Origin: an uncultured Desulfovibrio sp. | GTDB taxonomy: Bacteria; Desulfobacterota; Desulfovibrionia; Desulfovibrionales; Desulfovibrionaceae | Length of the DNA: 52,867 nucleotides | Direction: 5' to 3' | Assembly (NCBI RefSeq): GCF_944324525.1 | Contig: NZ_CALUWS010000017.1 | Location: forward strand, 1-52,867 | In this document: piece by piece, positions 1-7,903 of the stretch | How the letters are laid out: each line of letters starts with the position of its first letter | Position numbering within the stretch: position 1 is the first letter of the stretch | Position numbers and translations under genes: made by a program | The notes under the pieces: generated by a model | What the model was told of the DNA's origin: nothing | Database searches by the model: none | Seen by the model: only the letters and a program-made list of their open reading frames with translations

Positions 1-124
1 CGGGCTGAAGCCGCCAGCCAGCGACAGGAAAAGAAAAATATACCCGCCGCGCAGGCGACCAAGCCCGGATGCCGGGCAACAGCCGCCATCCCGCGACGGA
101 AGTAAGAAAGAAAAAACAACGCCT

Positions 125-1999
125 TCAGCGCCTATCCCGTGCCTGCCAATGCAGGAGCAGGGCGGAATTGACGATGACCAGCACCGACCCGGCATTATGC
201 ACCAGCGCTCCGCTCACAGGGGAGAGCAGTCCCCCCATCGCCAGAAAGATGGCCGCAAAGTTGAGCAGCAGGGAAAAGCCAAGATTGCAGGTGATGGTGC
301 GCATCATGCGGCGGGCGAGGGCGAAGATGTGCGGCAGCTCGCGGATATCGTCCTGCACCAGCGCCATGTCCGCGGCATCCACGGCAATATCGCTGCCCGC
401 GCCGCCCATGGCCACCCCCACGAACGCCGTCTTGAGGGCCGGCGCGTCGTTGACGCCGTCGCCGATCATGCAGACGGGCCGTCCCTGCGCTTCCTGCCGT
501 CGTATCCAGTGCAGTTTGTCTTCGGGCAGGCAGTGGGCGCGCACATCCGCCAGAGGGAGCTGACGGGCCACGCTCTGGGCGGCGGCGTCGCTGTCGCCGG
601 TCAGCAACACGGTCTCCACGCCGCAGCGCCGGAGTCCGGCAAGGGTCTGCGCCGCCGTGGGACGCAGCTGGTCGGCCAGCGCCACCAGACCGGCCGCCTT
701 GCCGTCCAGCGCCACATAGACGAGGGATTGCCCCTGCTGCTGGGCAGCCTGCGCTTCCTTTTCCAGCTCTGGCGGTAGGGAGATGCCCTGCTCGGCCAGT
801 AGAGCGGCATTGCCCGCCAGCACCTGCCTGCCGTCGCAGCGAGCGCTTACGCCACGCCCGGGCAGCATGCGAAAATCTTCCACCGGCGCGGCCTTTCCGC
901 CCGTTGCCCGAAAGTGCCGCACGATGGCCTTGCCGAGCGGATGCTCGGAGCGTTGTTCCGCCGCAGCGGTCAGACGCAGCAATCCCTCAGGGGCCAGGTC
1001 GGGCAGGGCGCTGTACACCCGGGCCACGCCGGGCGTGCCGAAGGTGAGCGTACCGGTTTTGTCGAAGGCCACGGTGCGTACACGGGCCAGCCGTTCCAGC
1101 GCGTCCCCTTCCTTGACGAGCATCCCGTGCCGGGTGGCGTTGCCGATGGCGGCCATGATGGCCGTGGGCGTGGCCAGCACCAGCGCGCAGGGACAAAAGA
1201 CCACCAGGATGGTCACGGCCCGCAGCACTTCGCCGCTGACGATCCAGGTGCCTGCCGCCGCCAGCAGGGCCGTCAGCACGATCCAGGTGGCCCAGCGGTC
1301 AGCCAGACGCACGATGCGGGCCTTGCCCGCATCAGCGGACTGCACGAGGCGGATCATGCGCTGTAGGGCGCTGTCCTCGCCGACCTTGACGGCGCGCATG
1401 TCGAACGCGCCGAACTGGTTGACCGTGCCGCTGCTGACCTCATCGCCGGGGCCTTTGTCCACCGGCAGGGATTCGCCGGTCATGACCGACTGGTCGATGG
1501 ACGTCTGTCCGGCAAGGATGACGCCGTCCACCGGTACGGTCTCGCCGGGGAGAACTCGCAAGGTGTCTCCCGCCTGGACAGCTTCGGCGGGGATGACGTT
1601 TTCCGTACCGTCCGCCGCCAACCGTCGTGCCGTGCGGGGGGTGAGATGCACGAGCCGCTCGATGCCGGCCCGCGCCCGCGCCACCGTGCGCTCCTCCAAT
1701 AGCGCACCCAGCTGCATGATGAAGGCTACTTCGCCCGCGGCAAAGATCTCCCCGATGATGACGGAGGCCACCAACGCCAGCGACACCAGCACGTCCGCCC
1801 GGATGTCGAAGCGGGTGAAAAGCCCTTCGGCCCCTTCCCGGAGGATGGGTACGCCGCAGAGCAAGACCGCCAGCCAGGCCGGGTCCAGCCAGCCGATGCG
1901 CACGTCCAGGAAACTCAATGCCAGCGCCAATGCGGATGCGCCCAGCGCCGCCGCCTGCCGTGGCTCCTCCCGTAGCCATTGCCGTACCTCTGTCAGCAT
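125..1999 (-). CDS. Heavy-metal-translocating P1B-type ATPase
   Basis: This 624-residue protein should pump a soft metal ion out of the cytoplasm using ATP. Visible P-type motifs are the actuator TGES (174-177), the membrane CPC metal site (269-271), the phosphorylation loop DKTGT (313-317), the SEHPLG nucleotide-binding motif and GDGVNDAP. It has no N-terminal heavy-metal-associated domain; the first membrane segments start near residue 17. The last membrane segment carries HNAGS and NS rather than the MxxSS of classical CopA, so the metal cannot be assigned from sequence. A CsoR-type repressor gene lies just upstream on the same strand with an operator-like palindrome between them, which suggests metal-induced expression. 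The class is certain; copper versus zinc, cadmium or manganese is open. Confidence 0.9.
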   Translation of the reverse strand: MLTEVRQWLREEPRQAAALGASALALALSFLDVRIGWLDPAWLAVLLCGVPILREGAEGLFTRFDIRADVLVSLALVASVIIGEIFAAGEVAFIMQLGALLEERTVARARAGIERLVHLTPRTARRLAADGTENVIPAEAVQAGDTLRVLPGETVPVDGVILAGQTSIDQSVMTGESLPVDKGPGDEVSSGTVNQFGAFDMRAVKVGEDSALQRMIRLVQSADAGKARIVRLADRWATWIVLTALLAAAGTWIVSGEVLRAVTILVVFCPCALVLATPTAIMAAIGNATRHGMLVKEGDALERLARVRTVAFDKTGTLTFGTPGVARVYSALPDLAPEGLLRLTAAAEQRSEHPLGKAIVRHFRATGGKAAPVEDFRMLPGRGVSARCDGRQVLAGNAALLAEQGISLPPELEKEAQAAQQQGQSLVYVALDGKAAGLVALADQLRPTAAQTLAGLRRCGVETVLLTGDSDAAAQSVARQLPLADVRAHCLPEDKLHWIRRQEAQGRPVCMIGDGVNDAPALKTAFVGVAMGGAGSDIAVDAADMALVQDDIRELPHIFALARRMMRTITCNLGFSLLLNFAAIFLAMGGLLSPVSGALVHNAGSVLVIVNSALLLHWQARDRR

Positions 2000-2046
2000 G
2001 ATGTCCTCCTTGCAGAGAATTGAAAATCAAGTTCATTCGGGAGGAA

Positions 2047-2070
2047 CTATACCTATAGGGGTATGGGTAG
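2047..2070. promoter_or_regulatory. CsoR-type operator in the ATPase promoter region
   Basis: The core ATACCTATAGGGGTAT at 2049-2064 is an interrupted palindrome with ATACC/GGTAT ends and a short G tract, the usual form of CsoR/RcnR-family operators. It lies 48-71 bases upstream of the ATPase start and 29-52 bases downstream of the repressor stop codon. The motif is seen directly; repressor binding is inferred. Confidence 0.65.
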
Positions 2071-2098
2071 TCAAGCGCGAGCGAAAAAAAGGAGGGGG

Positions 2099-2374
2099 TC
2101 AGCTGCGGCGGGAAAAATGATCGATAGCCTTGGCAAAAGCGGCAATGGTCGCTTCGGCGTCGCCATGCTCGATGCCGTCACGCACGCAATGCTGCAGATG
2201 TCCCTCAAGGATGATCTGGCCGACTTTGTGCAGGGCGCCCTTGACGGCGTTGATCTGCATGAGCACGTCCTCGCAGGGGACATCCCGGTCGATCATCTGG
2301 TCGATGGCCTTGAGTTGCCCGATGAGCTTGCCGATGCGGCGATGCAGCTTTTCGGCGTCCATACATTGTTTCAT
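2099..2374 (-). CDS. csoR: CsoR/RcnR-family metal-sensing repressor
   Basis: This 91-residue, all-helical DUF156-family protein has the usual family length. Cys34, His59 and Cys63 form the Cys-His-Cys pattern of copper-sensing CsoR; RcnR has His at the last position and FrmR lacks the second Cys. It should bind the palindrome at 2049-2064 as the apo-protein and release it on metal binding, derepressing the adjacent ATPase. It is encoded upstream of the ATPase on the same strand, with 99 bases between them. Family assignment is strong. The Cu(I) specificity is inferred from the three ligands and fits imperfectly with the atypical ATPase. Confidence 0.85.
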   Translation of the reverse strand: MKQCMDAEKLHRRIGKLIGQLKAIDQMIDRDVPCEDVLMQINAVKGALHKVGQIILEGHLQHCVRDGIEHGDAEATIAAFAKAIDHFSRRS

Positions 2375-2535
2375 GGTGTCCTCGTGTGGCAGAGGCCCGC
2401 GAGCGTCCTGTCGGCTGGCGGCGTCAGCCGTCCCTCACGACAGGGGGAGCCGTGCGCGGGCCGGTTGTTACAACACAAATTGGGCAAAGCGTTTCGAGCG
2501 GGAGGACGTTGGCCTCATTCGCAGTCCCTCCCTCT

Positions 2536-2680
2536 CAAGCATTCTTCGCTTGCACGCTTCACGTTACAAACCATACGATCTGTCGTTTCGCGGAAAAAAA
2601 ACGGTCATCCCGCTTGGTTTGGGCCGGACGGCGCCGTGCCGCCGCTTCGCGTTTCGCCGTTTTCACAGCAAACGCACTAA
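2536..2680 (-). repeat. Interspersed repeat family A, copy 1
   Basis: This is one of eight copies or fragments of a structured intergenic element. Read on the minus strand it opens with TTAGTGCGTTTGC (family consensus TTAGAGCGTTTTGCC), has internal hairpins and ends in GCTTG instead of GCTCTA. It is a diverged full-length copy of 145 bp lying downstream of nifS. The rest of the 387-base gap between csoR and nifS holds a short family B piece and no gene. Confidence 0.75.
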
Positions 2681-2682
2681 AA

Positions 2683-2746
2683 GCACGCTGGGGAAGGGAT
2701 GGGGGGGCTTGGGGGGAAGGGGCTCCCTTCCCCCCCAATAAACCAC
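2683..2746. repeat. Interspersed repeat family B, short copy 1
   Basis: This G-tract-rich piece opens with the family B end (AGCACGCTGGGGAAGGG, compare AGCGCGCTGGGGAAGGG at 19222) and ends in an inverted GGGGGGAAGGG/CCCTTCCCCCC hairpin. It lacks the central section with GATGCCCGTAAGG. It abuts family A copy 1 and sits 15 bases beyond the nifS stop, so the hairpin may also terminate the metA-nifS operon. Confidence 0.6.
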
Positions 2747-2761
2747 TACGGCACAGCACCC

Positions 2762-3916
2762 CTATCCCTTGAAGGGCGAGATCTTGCGCAGGGTCTCGAT
2801 GGCGGACGGCAGATGCTGCACCGTGAAGTCCACTTCCTCTTCCGTGGTGTAGCGCGAAAGGGAGAAGCGCACCGAGCCGTGAGCGAAGGTGAAGGGCACG
2901 CCCATGGCCCGCAGCACATGCGAAGGCTCAAGGCTGCCGGACGTGCAGGCCGATCCGGAGCTGGCGCAGATGCCCAGCCGGTCCAGCATGAGCAGGATGG
3001 CCTCGCCTTCCACGTTCTTGAAGGCAATGTTGCTGGTATTGGGCAGGCGGTTCTCCGTATCGCCGTTGACGCGGCAGTCCGGGATGGCCGCCAGCAGGCC
3101 CTGCTCCAGCTTGTCCCGCAGTCGGGCGACGCCGGTACGCTCCTGCTCCATGTGCTCGCTGGCCAGATGCGCGGCCATGCCGAGGCCGATGATGTAGGGG
3201 ACGTTCTCCGTTCCGGCGCGGCGGCCGTGTTCCTGATGCCCGCCGCGCAGCAGGGGACGGAAGCGGACGCCCTTGCGGACGTAGAGGACGCCGATACCCT
3301 TGGGGGCATGCAGCTTGTGCCCGGAGAGGGAGAGCATGCCGATGGCGGATTCTCCCAGGTTCAGCGGCGCCTTGCCCACGGCCTGTACGGCGTCGGTATG
3401 GAAAAGCACGCCCTTTTCCGCCGCCATGCGGGCCATCTTTTCCACGGGATAGATGGTCCCCACCTCGTTGTTGGCGCACATGACGCTCACCAGCGCGGTA
3501 TCTTCCCGCAGGGCCTCGGCGTAGGCGTCAAGGTCGAGCCGGCACTTGTCGTCCACGGGAAGGTAGGTGACGTGGTAACCCTGCCGCTCCCAGTACTGGG
3601 CCACATTGAGGATGGCCGGATGCTCCACCCGGGTGGTGATGATGCGGCGTTTTTCGGGCTGGGTCTGCAGGGCGCTCCAGAAGGCGGTATTGTCGCTTTC
3701 CGAACCGCAAGAGGTGAAGATGATCTCCTCGGGCTGCGCGCCCAGCAGGCGGGCCACGCGCTGCCGGGCCTCATCCACGGCGCCGGCCACCTGACCGCCG
3801 AAGCTGTGCATGGAGGAGGGATTGCCGTAGAATTCGCCCAGATAGGGCAGCATGGCGTCCCGCACTTCGGGAGCCACGGCGGTCGTGGCGTTGTTGTCAA
3901 GATAGATGGTCTTCAT
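2762..3916 (-). CDS. nifS: Cysteine desulfurase NifS
   Basis: This 384-residue PLP enzyme takes sulfur from cysteine and hands it to the scaffold NifU as a persulfide. Visible features are the N-terminal LDNNATT, the PLP lysine Lys201 in SLSGHKLHAPKG, and the catalytic Cys324 in SGSACTSGS, which has the short-loop NifS/IscS form. Length is typical. The start lies three bases from the nifU stop, and its Shine-Dalgarno GGAGG overlaps the nifU end, indicating translational coupling. In a dsr-bearing anaerobe this pair is likely the general Fe-S assembly system rather than a nitrogenase-specific one. Confidence 0.96.
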   Translation of the reverse strand: MKTIYLDNNATTAVAPEVRDAMLPYLGEFYGNPSSMHSFGGQVAGAVDEARQRVARLLGAQPEEIIFTSCGSESDNTAFWSALQTQPEKRRIITTRVEHPAILNVAQYWERQGYHVTYLPVDDKCRLDLDAYAEALREDTALVSVMCANNEVGTIYPVEKMARMAAEKGVLFHTDAVQAVGKAPLNLGESAIGMLSLSGHKLHAPKGIGVLYVRKGVRFRPLLRGGHQEHGRRAGTENVPYIIGLGMAAHLASEHMEQERTGVARLRDKLEQGLLAAIPDCRVNGDTENRLPNTSNIAFKNVEGEAILLMLDRLGICASSGSACTSGSLEPSHVLRAMGVPFTFAHGSVRFSLSRYTTEEEVDFTVQHLPSAIETLRKISPFKG

Positions 3917-3918
3917 GG

Positions 3919-4755
3919 CTAGGCCTCCTCCACCGTGATGTCGTCTTCCACCTGTTCGCGCAGGGTGCGCTGCACAAGGTCATGCAGGGTGACGGCACTG
4001 GCCCGGCACTGGGCGCAGCGGCCGCCCAGACTGACCAGCACCCGCTTGCCGTCCACATCCACCAGCTCGATGGTGCCGCCGTCGGCTTCGAGCTGGGGGC
4101 GGATCTCCTCGTCGATGACCTTCATGACGCGCTGCATGCGCTGCACGTTGGTCAGGCGGGGCTTGGGAGCGATCTCCACAAGGCGGGGGCTGCGCAGTTC
4201 GTCGGCAAGGATCTCCGCGATCTGGTCGAGGCAGTCGCCGCAGGCGCCGCCGGCCTTGGTGTAATTGGTGATCTCCTCCACGGTCTTGAGGCCGTTTTCC
4301 CGGATGGCGCGCAGGATCTGAGCGTCGGTCACGCCGAAGCACTTGCAGATGAGCTTGCCCTCCTCATGGGCGTGGGGCACGGCGGGTTCTCCCTTCCACT
4401 GGCGGATGGCGGCCTCCAGGGCTTCGGCTCCCATGACGGAGCAGTGCATCTTTTCCTTGGGCAGGCCGCCGAGGGCGTTGGCGATGTCCTTGTTGGTCAG
4501 CTTGATGGCCTCGTCCACATGCATGCCCTTGACCAGTTCCGTCAGCACGGAGCTGGACGCTATGGCGCTGGCACAGCCGAAGGTCTCAAAACCGGCATCC
4601 TCGATGATGCCCTTGTCGTTGATGCGCAGATAGAGCTTGAGCGCGTCGCCGCAGGCCAGGCTGCCCACTTCGCCGATGGCGTTGGCGTCGGCCAGAGGGC
4701 CGGCATTGCGGGGATGCAGGAAGTGATCATGGACGGCGTCGGTATAGTTCCACAT
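3919..4755 (-). CDS. nifU: Fe-S cluster scaffold NifU (three-domain)
   Basis: This 278-residue modular scaffold assembles Fe-S clusters with sulfur from NifS. Its N-terminal IscU-like domain has Cys35, Cys61 and Cys105. The central BFD-like [2Fe-2S] domain has Cys137, Cys139, Cys172 and Cys175. The C-terminal Nfu domain has the CAQC pair at 247-250. The full set of ligands is present. The start follows GGAGG at a normal distance. The 136-base space to the upstream rrf2 gene is occupied almost exactly by repeat A copy 2, so the element would lie inside a polycistronic message. Confidence 0.96.
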   Translation of the reverse strand: MWNYTDAVHDHFLHPRNAGPLADANAIGEVGSLACGDALKLYLRINDKGIIEDAGFETFGCASAIASSSVLTELVKGMHVDEAIKLTNKDIANALGGLPKEKMHCSVMGAEALEAAIRQWKGEPAVPHAHEEGKLICKCFGVTDAQILRAIRENGLKTVEEITNYTKAGGACGDCLDQIAEILADELRSPRLVEIAPKPRLTNVQRMQRVMKVIDEEIRPQLEADGGTIELVDVDGKRVLVSLGGRCAQCRASAVTLHDLVQRTLREQVEDDITVEEA

Positions 4756-4774
4756 GGATATATCCTCCGAACGT

Positions 4775-4893
4775 TAGAGCATTTTCAGTTTGGCCTGTCG
4801 TTTCGCGGAAAAAAACGCGGCCTTCCGCTCACGTTGGGCCGGGCGGCGCTGTGCCGCCTTGCGTTTCGCCTTTTGCGCCGGCAAAACGCGCTA
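4775..4893 (-). repeat. Interspersed repeat family A, copy 2 (between rrf2 and nifU)
   Basis: On the minus strand the element begins with TAGCGCGTTTTGCC, where the TAG is the stop codon of rrf2, and ends with AATGCTCTA 20 bases before nifU. At 119 bp it is a shorter variant that has lost the hairpin around the GTTTGAA arm. Internal hairpins remain, including GGCGGCACAGCGCCGCC. Its position inside an operon suggests a possible effect on RNA stability or partial termination. Confidence 0.78.
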
Positions 4894-5304
4894 GGCAGTT
4901 TTTTCGGCGTCGAGGATGTCCTGCAGCGTACGCTTGCGCAGGAAGGTCCTCACATGTTCATCCAGTTCATGCCAGAACTGCCGCGAGGTGCAGGTATCCT
5001 GCCGCTCGCAGTGCTTGCCTCCCGACAGGCAGGAAACAGGCGAGATCTCGCCTTCCAGCCGGGCGAACACCTCTTCCAGATTGATGCGGGAAGCCGGTCG
5101 GGCCAGCCGGTAGCCTCCGCCCAACCCGCGTACGGCAAAGAGGATGTCGAGCGGCTTGAGGGCGCGCACGATCTGTTCCAGATAGCCTGACGAAATGTTT
5201 TCCTCCTGCGCGACCTGCCCCAGCTGTACCAGAGAACCGTCAGGCTGCTGGGCAAGCCGCAGCAGGAAGCGCAGACCGTAGCGGGTGCGGGTGGAAAATC
5301 GCAT
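4891..5304 (-). CDS. Rrf2/IscR-family Fe-S-dependent regulator
   Basis: This 137-residue Rrf2 protein has an N-terminal winged helix (RFSTRTRYGLRFLL) and three cysteines at 92, 99 and 105, spaced almost as in E. coli IscR (92, 98, 104). It probably binds a [2Fe-2S] cluster and senses Fe-S status. It sits between metA and nifU on one strand: the metA stop is 11 bases upstream and AGGAGA precedes the ATG. The simplest reading is autoregulation of Fe-S assembly. Its stop codon TAG is the first three bases of repeat A copy 2. Confidence 0.88.
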   Translation of the reverse strand: MRFSTRTRYGLRFLLRLAQQPDGSLVQLGQVAQEENISSGYLEQIVRALKPLDILFAVRGLGGGYRLARPASRINLEEVFARLEGEISPVSCLSGGKHCERQDTCTSRQFWHELDEHVRTFLRKRTLQDILDAEKTA

Positions 5305-5315
5305 GTCGTTCTCCT

Positions 5316-6245
5316 CTAGGCCTGCTTCGGGATTTCCCGGGTGAAGTCAAAGGGAGTGCCCTGATAGACGTAGTAGTTGAGCCAGTTGCTGTAGAAGAGG
5401 TGGGCATGGGCCCGCCAGGTCATGACCGGCAGTCTGTCCGGGTCCTCGTCCGGGTAATAGTGCAGCGGGGGCGGGGTATCCATGCCGCGCAGGCGGTCGC
5501 GCCGGTATTCGGCATCCAGCGTGCCGCGGTCATATTCCAGGTGGCCGGTCATGAAGACCTGCGTATGGTCCACCCGCTCCACCAGCGTCAGCCCCGCCTC
5601 GTCCGATTCGGCCAGGATGCGCAGATCGGGGATCTTGCGGACGTCTTCGCTGCGCACTTCCGTATGGCGGGAATGCGGCGCGGGGAAGTCGTCGTCGAAG
5701 CCACGGAAGAGGCGGCAGGAGGTCTGCCGCACCTGATGGCGAAACACGCCGAATCGCTTGGACGGCAGATCGTACTTGGGCACGCCGTAAAAATGATAAA
5801 GCGCCGCCTGCGCCGCCCAGCAGATGTAGAGCGTGGAATAGACGTTGTCCGCGGCGTACTGCATGATCTCCAGCAGTTCCTGCCAGTAGTCCACGGCCTC
5901 GAAGGGCAGATGCTCCACCGGCGCGCCCGTTACCACCATGCCGTCGAAGCGGCGGTGGCGTATCTCGTCAAACGTCCGGTAAAACCGTTCCAGATGGATG
6001 AGGGGCGTGTTCTTGGATTCGTGCTGCGCCGTACGCAGCAGGGTGATGTTCACCTGCAGCGGCGAATTGCCCAGCAGCCGCAGGAGCTGCGTCTCGGTGG
6101 CGATCTTGGTGGGCATCAGGTTGACGATGGCGATCTCCAGCGGACGGATGTCCTGGCTTTCGGCACGCTCTTCGGTCATGACGAAAATGTTTTCGTTCTC
6201 CAGGGCAAGGCGGGCGGGAAGATCGGCAGGAATCTGGATGGGCAT
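5316..6245 (-). CDS. metA: Homoserine O-acyltransferase MetA, probably acetyl-CoA-specific
   Basis: This 309-residue protein activates homoserine for methionine synthesis. Cys142 in ICWAAQAAL is the acyl-enzyme nucleophile, and TGHLEYD carries the conserved His and Glu. Residue 111 is glutamate (GAPVEHLPF). In the MetA family Glu111 is known to favour acetyl-CoA and Gly111 succinyl-CoA, so this should be a homoserine O-acetyltransferase despite the usual succinyltransferase label. It heads the metA-rrf2-nifU-nifS run. A 10-bp inverted repeat lies 32-58 bases upstream of the start and probably acts in its promoter. Confidence 0.94.
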   Translation of the reverse strand: MPIQIPADLPARLALENENIFVMTEERAESQDIRPLEIAIVNLMPTKIATETQLLRLLGNSPLQVNITLLRTAQHESKNTPLIHLERFYRTFDEIRHRRFDGMVVTGAPVEHLPFEAVDYWQELLEIMQYAADNVYSTLYICWAAQAALYHFYGVPKYDLPSKRFGVFRHQVRQTSCRLFRGFDDDFPAPHSRHTEVRSEDVRKIPDLRILAESDEAGLTLVERVDHTQVFMTGHLEYDRGTLDAEYRRDRLRGMDTPPPLHYYPDEDPDRLPVMTWRAHAHLFYSNWLNYYVYQGTPFDFTREIPKQA

Positions 6246-6276
6246 GGGAATCTCGTTGGTTATGTGTGCTTTCCTT

Positions 6277-6303
6277 CAAAACATAGTCATCAACTATGTT
6301 TTG
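6277..6303. promoter_or_regulatory. Perfect 10-bp inverted repeat upstream of metA
   Basis: CAAAACATAG at 6277-6286 and CTATGTTTTG at 6294-6303 form a perfect palindrome with a 7-base spacer. It is AT-rich in a GC-rich neighbourhood and stands where the metA promoter should be. The weak stem argues against a terminator for the gene ending at 6322, so a repressor operator is more likely. The regulator is unknown. Confidence 0.55.
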
Positions 6304-6321
6304 TCAAGTCGTCCGCGGGAA

Positions 6322-7035
6322 CTAGCCCAGACGCACCGTATGGCTATGCAGGGGAACCTGCACGCCCGCGGCCGCCATGGCCTTTTGCGCCAGAGCATCC
6401 AGGCCGCCGCAGCAGGGGACGCTCATGCGCAGTACGGTGATGTCCTGAACGGCGCTGACGGCCAGGATATCGGTCAGCTTCCGCAGGTACTCGCCGCTGT
6501 CGTCCAGCTTGGGGCAGGCGATGAGCGCCACGCGGCCCGGCAGCCAGTCCCTGTGCAGATCCGGCAGGCAGAATCCCGCGCAGTGGGCGGCCAGCAGCAG
6601 GCGCGCCCCGCGCAGATAGGGGGCGGACGGCGTCACCAGCCGCAGCTGCAGCGGCCAGGTGGCCGTATGGGCAAGGGGAGAATCCGGGGACGCGGCGGGG
6701 GCGGCCAGCGCGCCCGGCTCGGACAGGAGGGGCGTCAGCCGGCGCGGGGCGCTGCCGGGGCAGCCGTGCCCGCCGGCCGTCCCGGCGGGCCGTCCTTCCC
6801 GGGCGGCCTTGGCGGCAAGCGCGGCCTCCTCGTCAAAGGCCGGGGCCTCGCGGGTCACGATGCGCAGCGCGCCGCGCGGGCAGTTGAGGCAGGCCCCGAG
6901 CCCGTCGCAAAAGACATCGCTGATCAGGCGGGCCTTGCCGTCGATGACGGCCAGAGCGCCTTCAGCGCAGTCCAGGACGCACTGGCCGCAGCCGTCGCAT
7001 TTTTCTTCGTCGATCTCGATGATAGGGCGTTGCAT
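6322..7035 (-). CDS. Ferredoxin-domain iron-sulfur protein
   Basis: This 237-residue protein has an N-terminal ferredoxin-like domain. The first cluster motif is CDGCGQCVLDC; the second is shortened to CDGLGACLNCP. A C-terminal region of about 150 residues contains GRVALIACPKLDD and a CCGG motif, suggesting a second cysteine-based site. It probably carries electrons or senses redox state in the cytoplasm; no reaction can be assigned. The start at 7035 is chosen because GGAGAG lies eight bases before it. An in-frame ATG at 7050 overlaps the upstream HAD stop (TGATG) and is the alternative. Confidence 0.75.
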   Translation of the reverse strand: MQRPIIEIDEEKCDGCGQCVLDCAEGALAVIDGKARLISDVFCDGLGACLNCPRGALRIVTREAPAFDEEAALAAKAAREGRPAGTAGGHGCPGSAPRRLTPLLSEPGALAAPAASPDSPLAHTATWPLQLRLVTPSAPYLRGARLLLAAHCAGFCLPDLHRDWLPGRVALIACPKLDDSGEYLRKLTDILAVSAVQDITVLRMSVPCCGGLDALAQKAMAAAGVQVPLHSHTVRLG

Positions 7036-7049
7036 GCGTCGTCTCTCCA

Positions 7050-7721
7050 TCAGTTTGCAAGCAGGGAAGGCAGTTCGGAAGGATGCCGGACAAGGCGGGC
7101 GGCGCCGGCGGCGCGCACTTCCTCCAGTCCCCGGAAGCCCCAGGCCACGCCGACGCCGGCCATGCCGGCATGCCGGGCCGTGAGCATGTCCACATCACTG
7201 TCTCCGACATAAAAACACTGTGCGGGGGCCGTGCCGAGGTCCGCCGCCACGGCAAAGGCCCCGGCGGGGTCCGGCTTGAGCGGGGTGTCCGGGCGAGCGC
7301 CGCGCACCACGGAAAAGACGCCGGGGAAGTGCGCTTCGATGAGGATGCGGGTATATTCGTCCGGCTTGTTGGAAAAAACGGCCAGCGCCATGCCGCGTCC
7401 GGCCAGTTCCCGCAGAGCTTCGGGCATGCCTTCATACGGGCGGGTGGCGTCATTGAGATGGGCGGCGTACACGGTGCGGGTCTCGTCCACCAGGGCCTCC
7501 ACGGCCCGCTCGTCGGGCTCCTGCGCTCTCAGGCGCTCCAGCGCATCGGCGGGCAGGGCGCGCCGCACCAGTTTGCCGAAACCGTTGCCCACCATCCGCC
7601 GGTAGGCTTCCGGCTGATGCACGGGGTAGCCGTGGGCCGCCAGCATGGCATTGCAGGCATGGCCGATGTCCAGCAGGGTATCCAGCAGGGTGCCGTCAAG
7701 GTCGAAGATGAATGCGCGCAT
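7050..7721 (-). CDS. HAD-family hydrolase, phosphoglycolate-phosphatase-like
   Basis: This 223-residue HAD phosphatase begins with the catalytic DxDGT loop (IFDLDGTLLDT). The second motif is the Ser in FSNKPDEY, the third the Lys in LKPDPAG, and the fourth the acidic YVGDSDVDM. The helical cap after motif I and the overall length fit Gph/PGP-type enzymes that remove 2-phosphoglycolate. GGAGG lies just before the ATG at 7721; upstream in-frame codons do not look like protein. The end overlaps the next gene by one base if that gene starts at 7050. Confidence 0.87.
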   Translation of the reverse strand: MRAFIFDLDGTLLDTLLDIGHACNAMLAAHGYPVHQPEAYRRMVGNGFGKLVRRALPADALERLRAQEPDERAVEALVDETRTVYAAHLNDATRPYEGMPEALRELAGRGMALAVFSNKPDEYTRILIEAHFPGVFSVVRGARPDTPLKPDPAGAFAVAADLGTAPAQCFYVGDSDVDMLTARHAGMAGVGVAWGFRGLEEVRAAGAARLVRHPSELPSLLAN

Positions 7722-7903
7722 ACTTCCTCCGCAATAAAATGACCTAGTATTATATAAGGATTTGACCTGGCCGACAAGTGCGCCCTGTGCGGGGAAATCC
7801 GGCGGAACACGGAGGCGGAATAGCGGGATCTTTTTCGTTACTGGACAGCATGCTCGGGCATTGCTATGGTAAAGAGTCGCCAACTCCGATGGAGGTGAGT
7901 GTT

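Noticed and set aside
2762-4755. Evidence of nitrogen fixation from nifU and nifS
   Set aside because: No nitrogenase or nif accessory genes are near; NifUS-type proteins serve general Fe-S assembly in many anaerobes.
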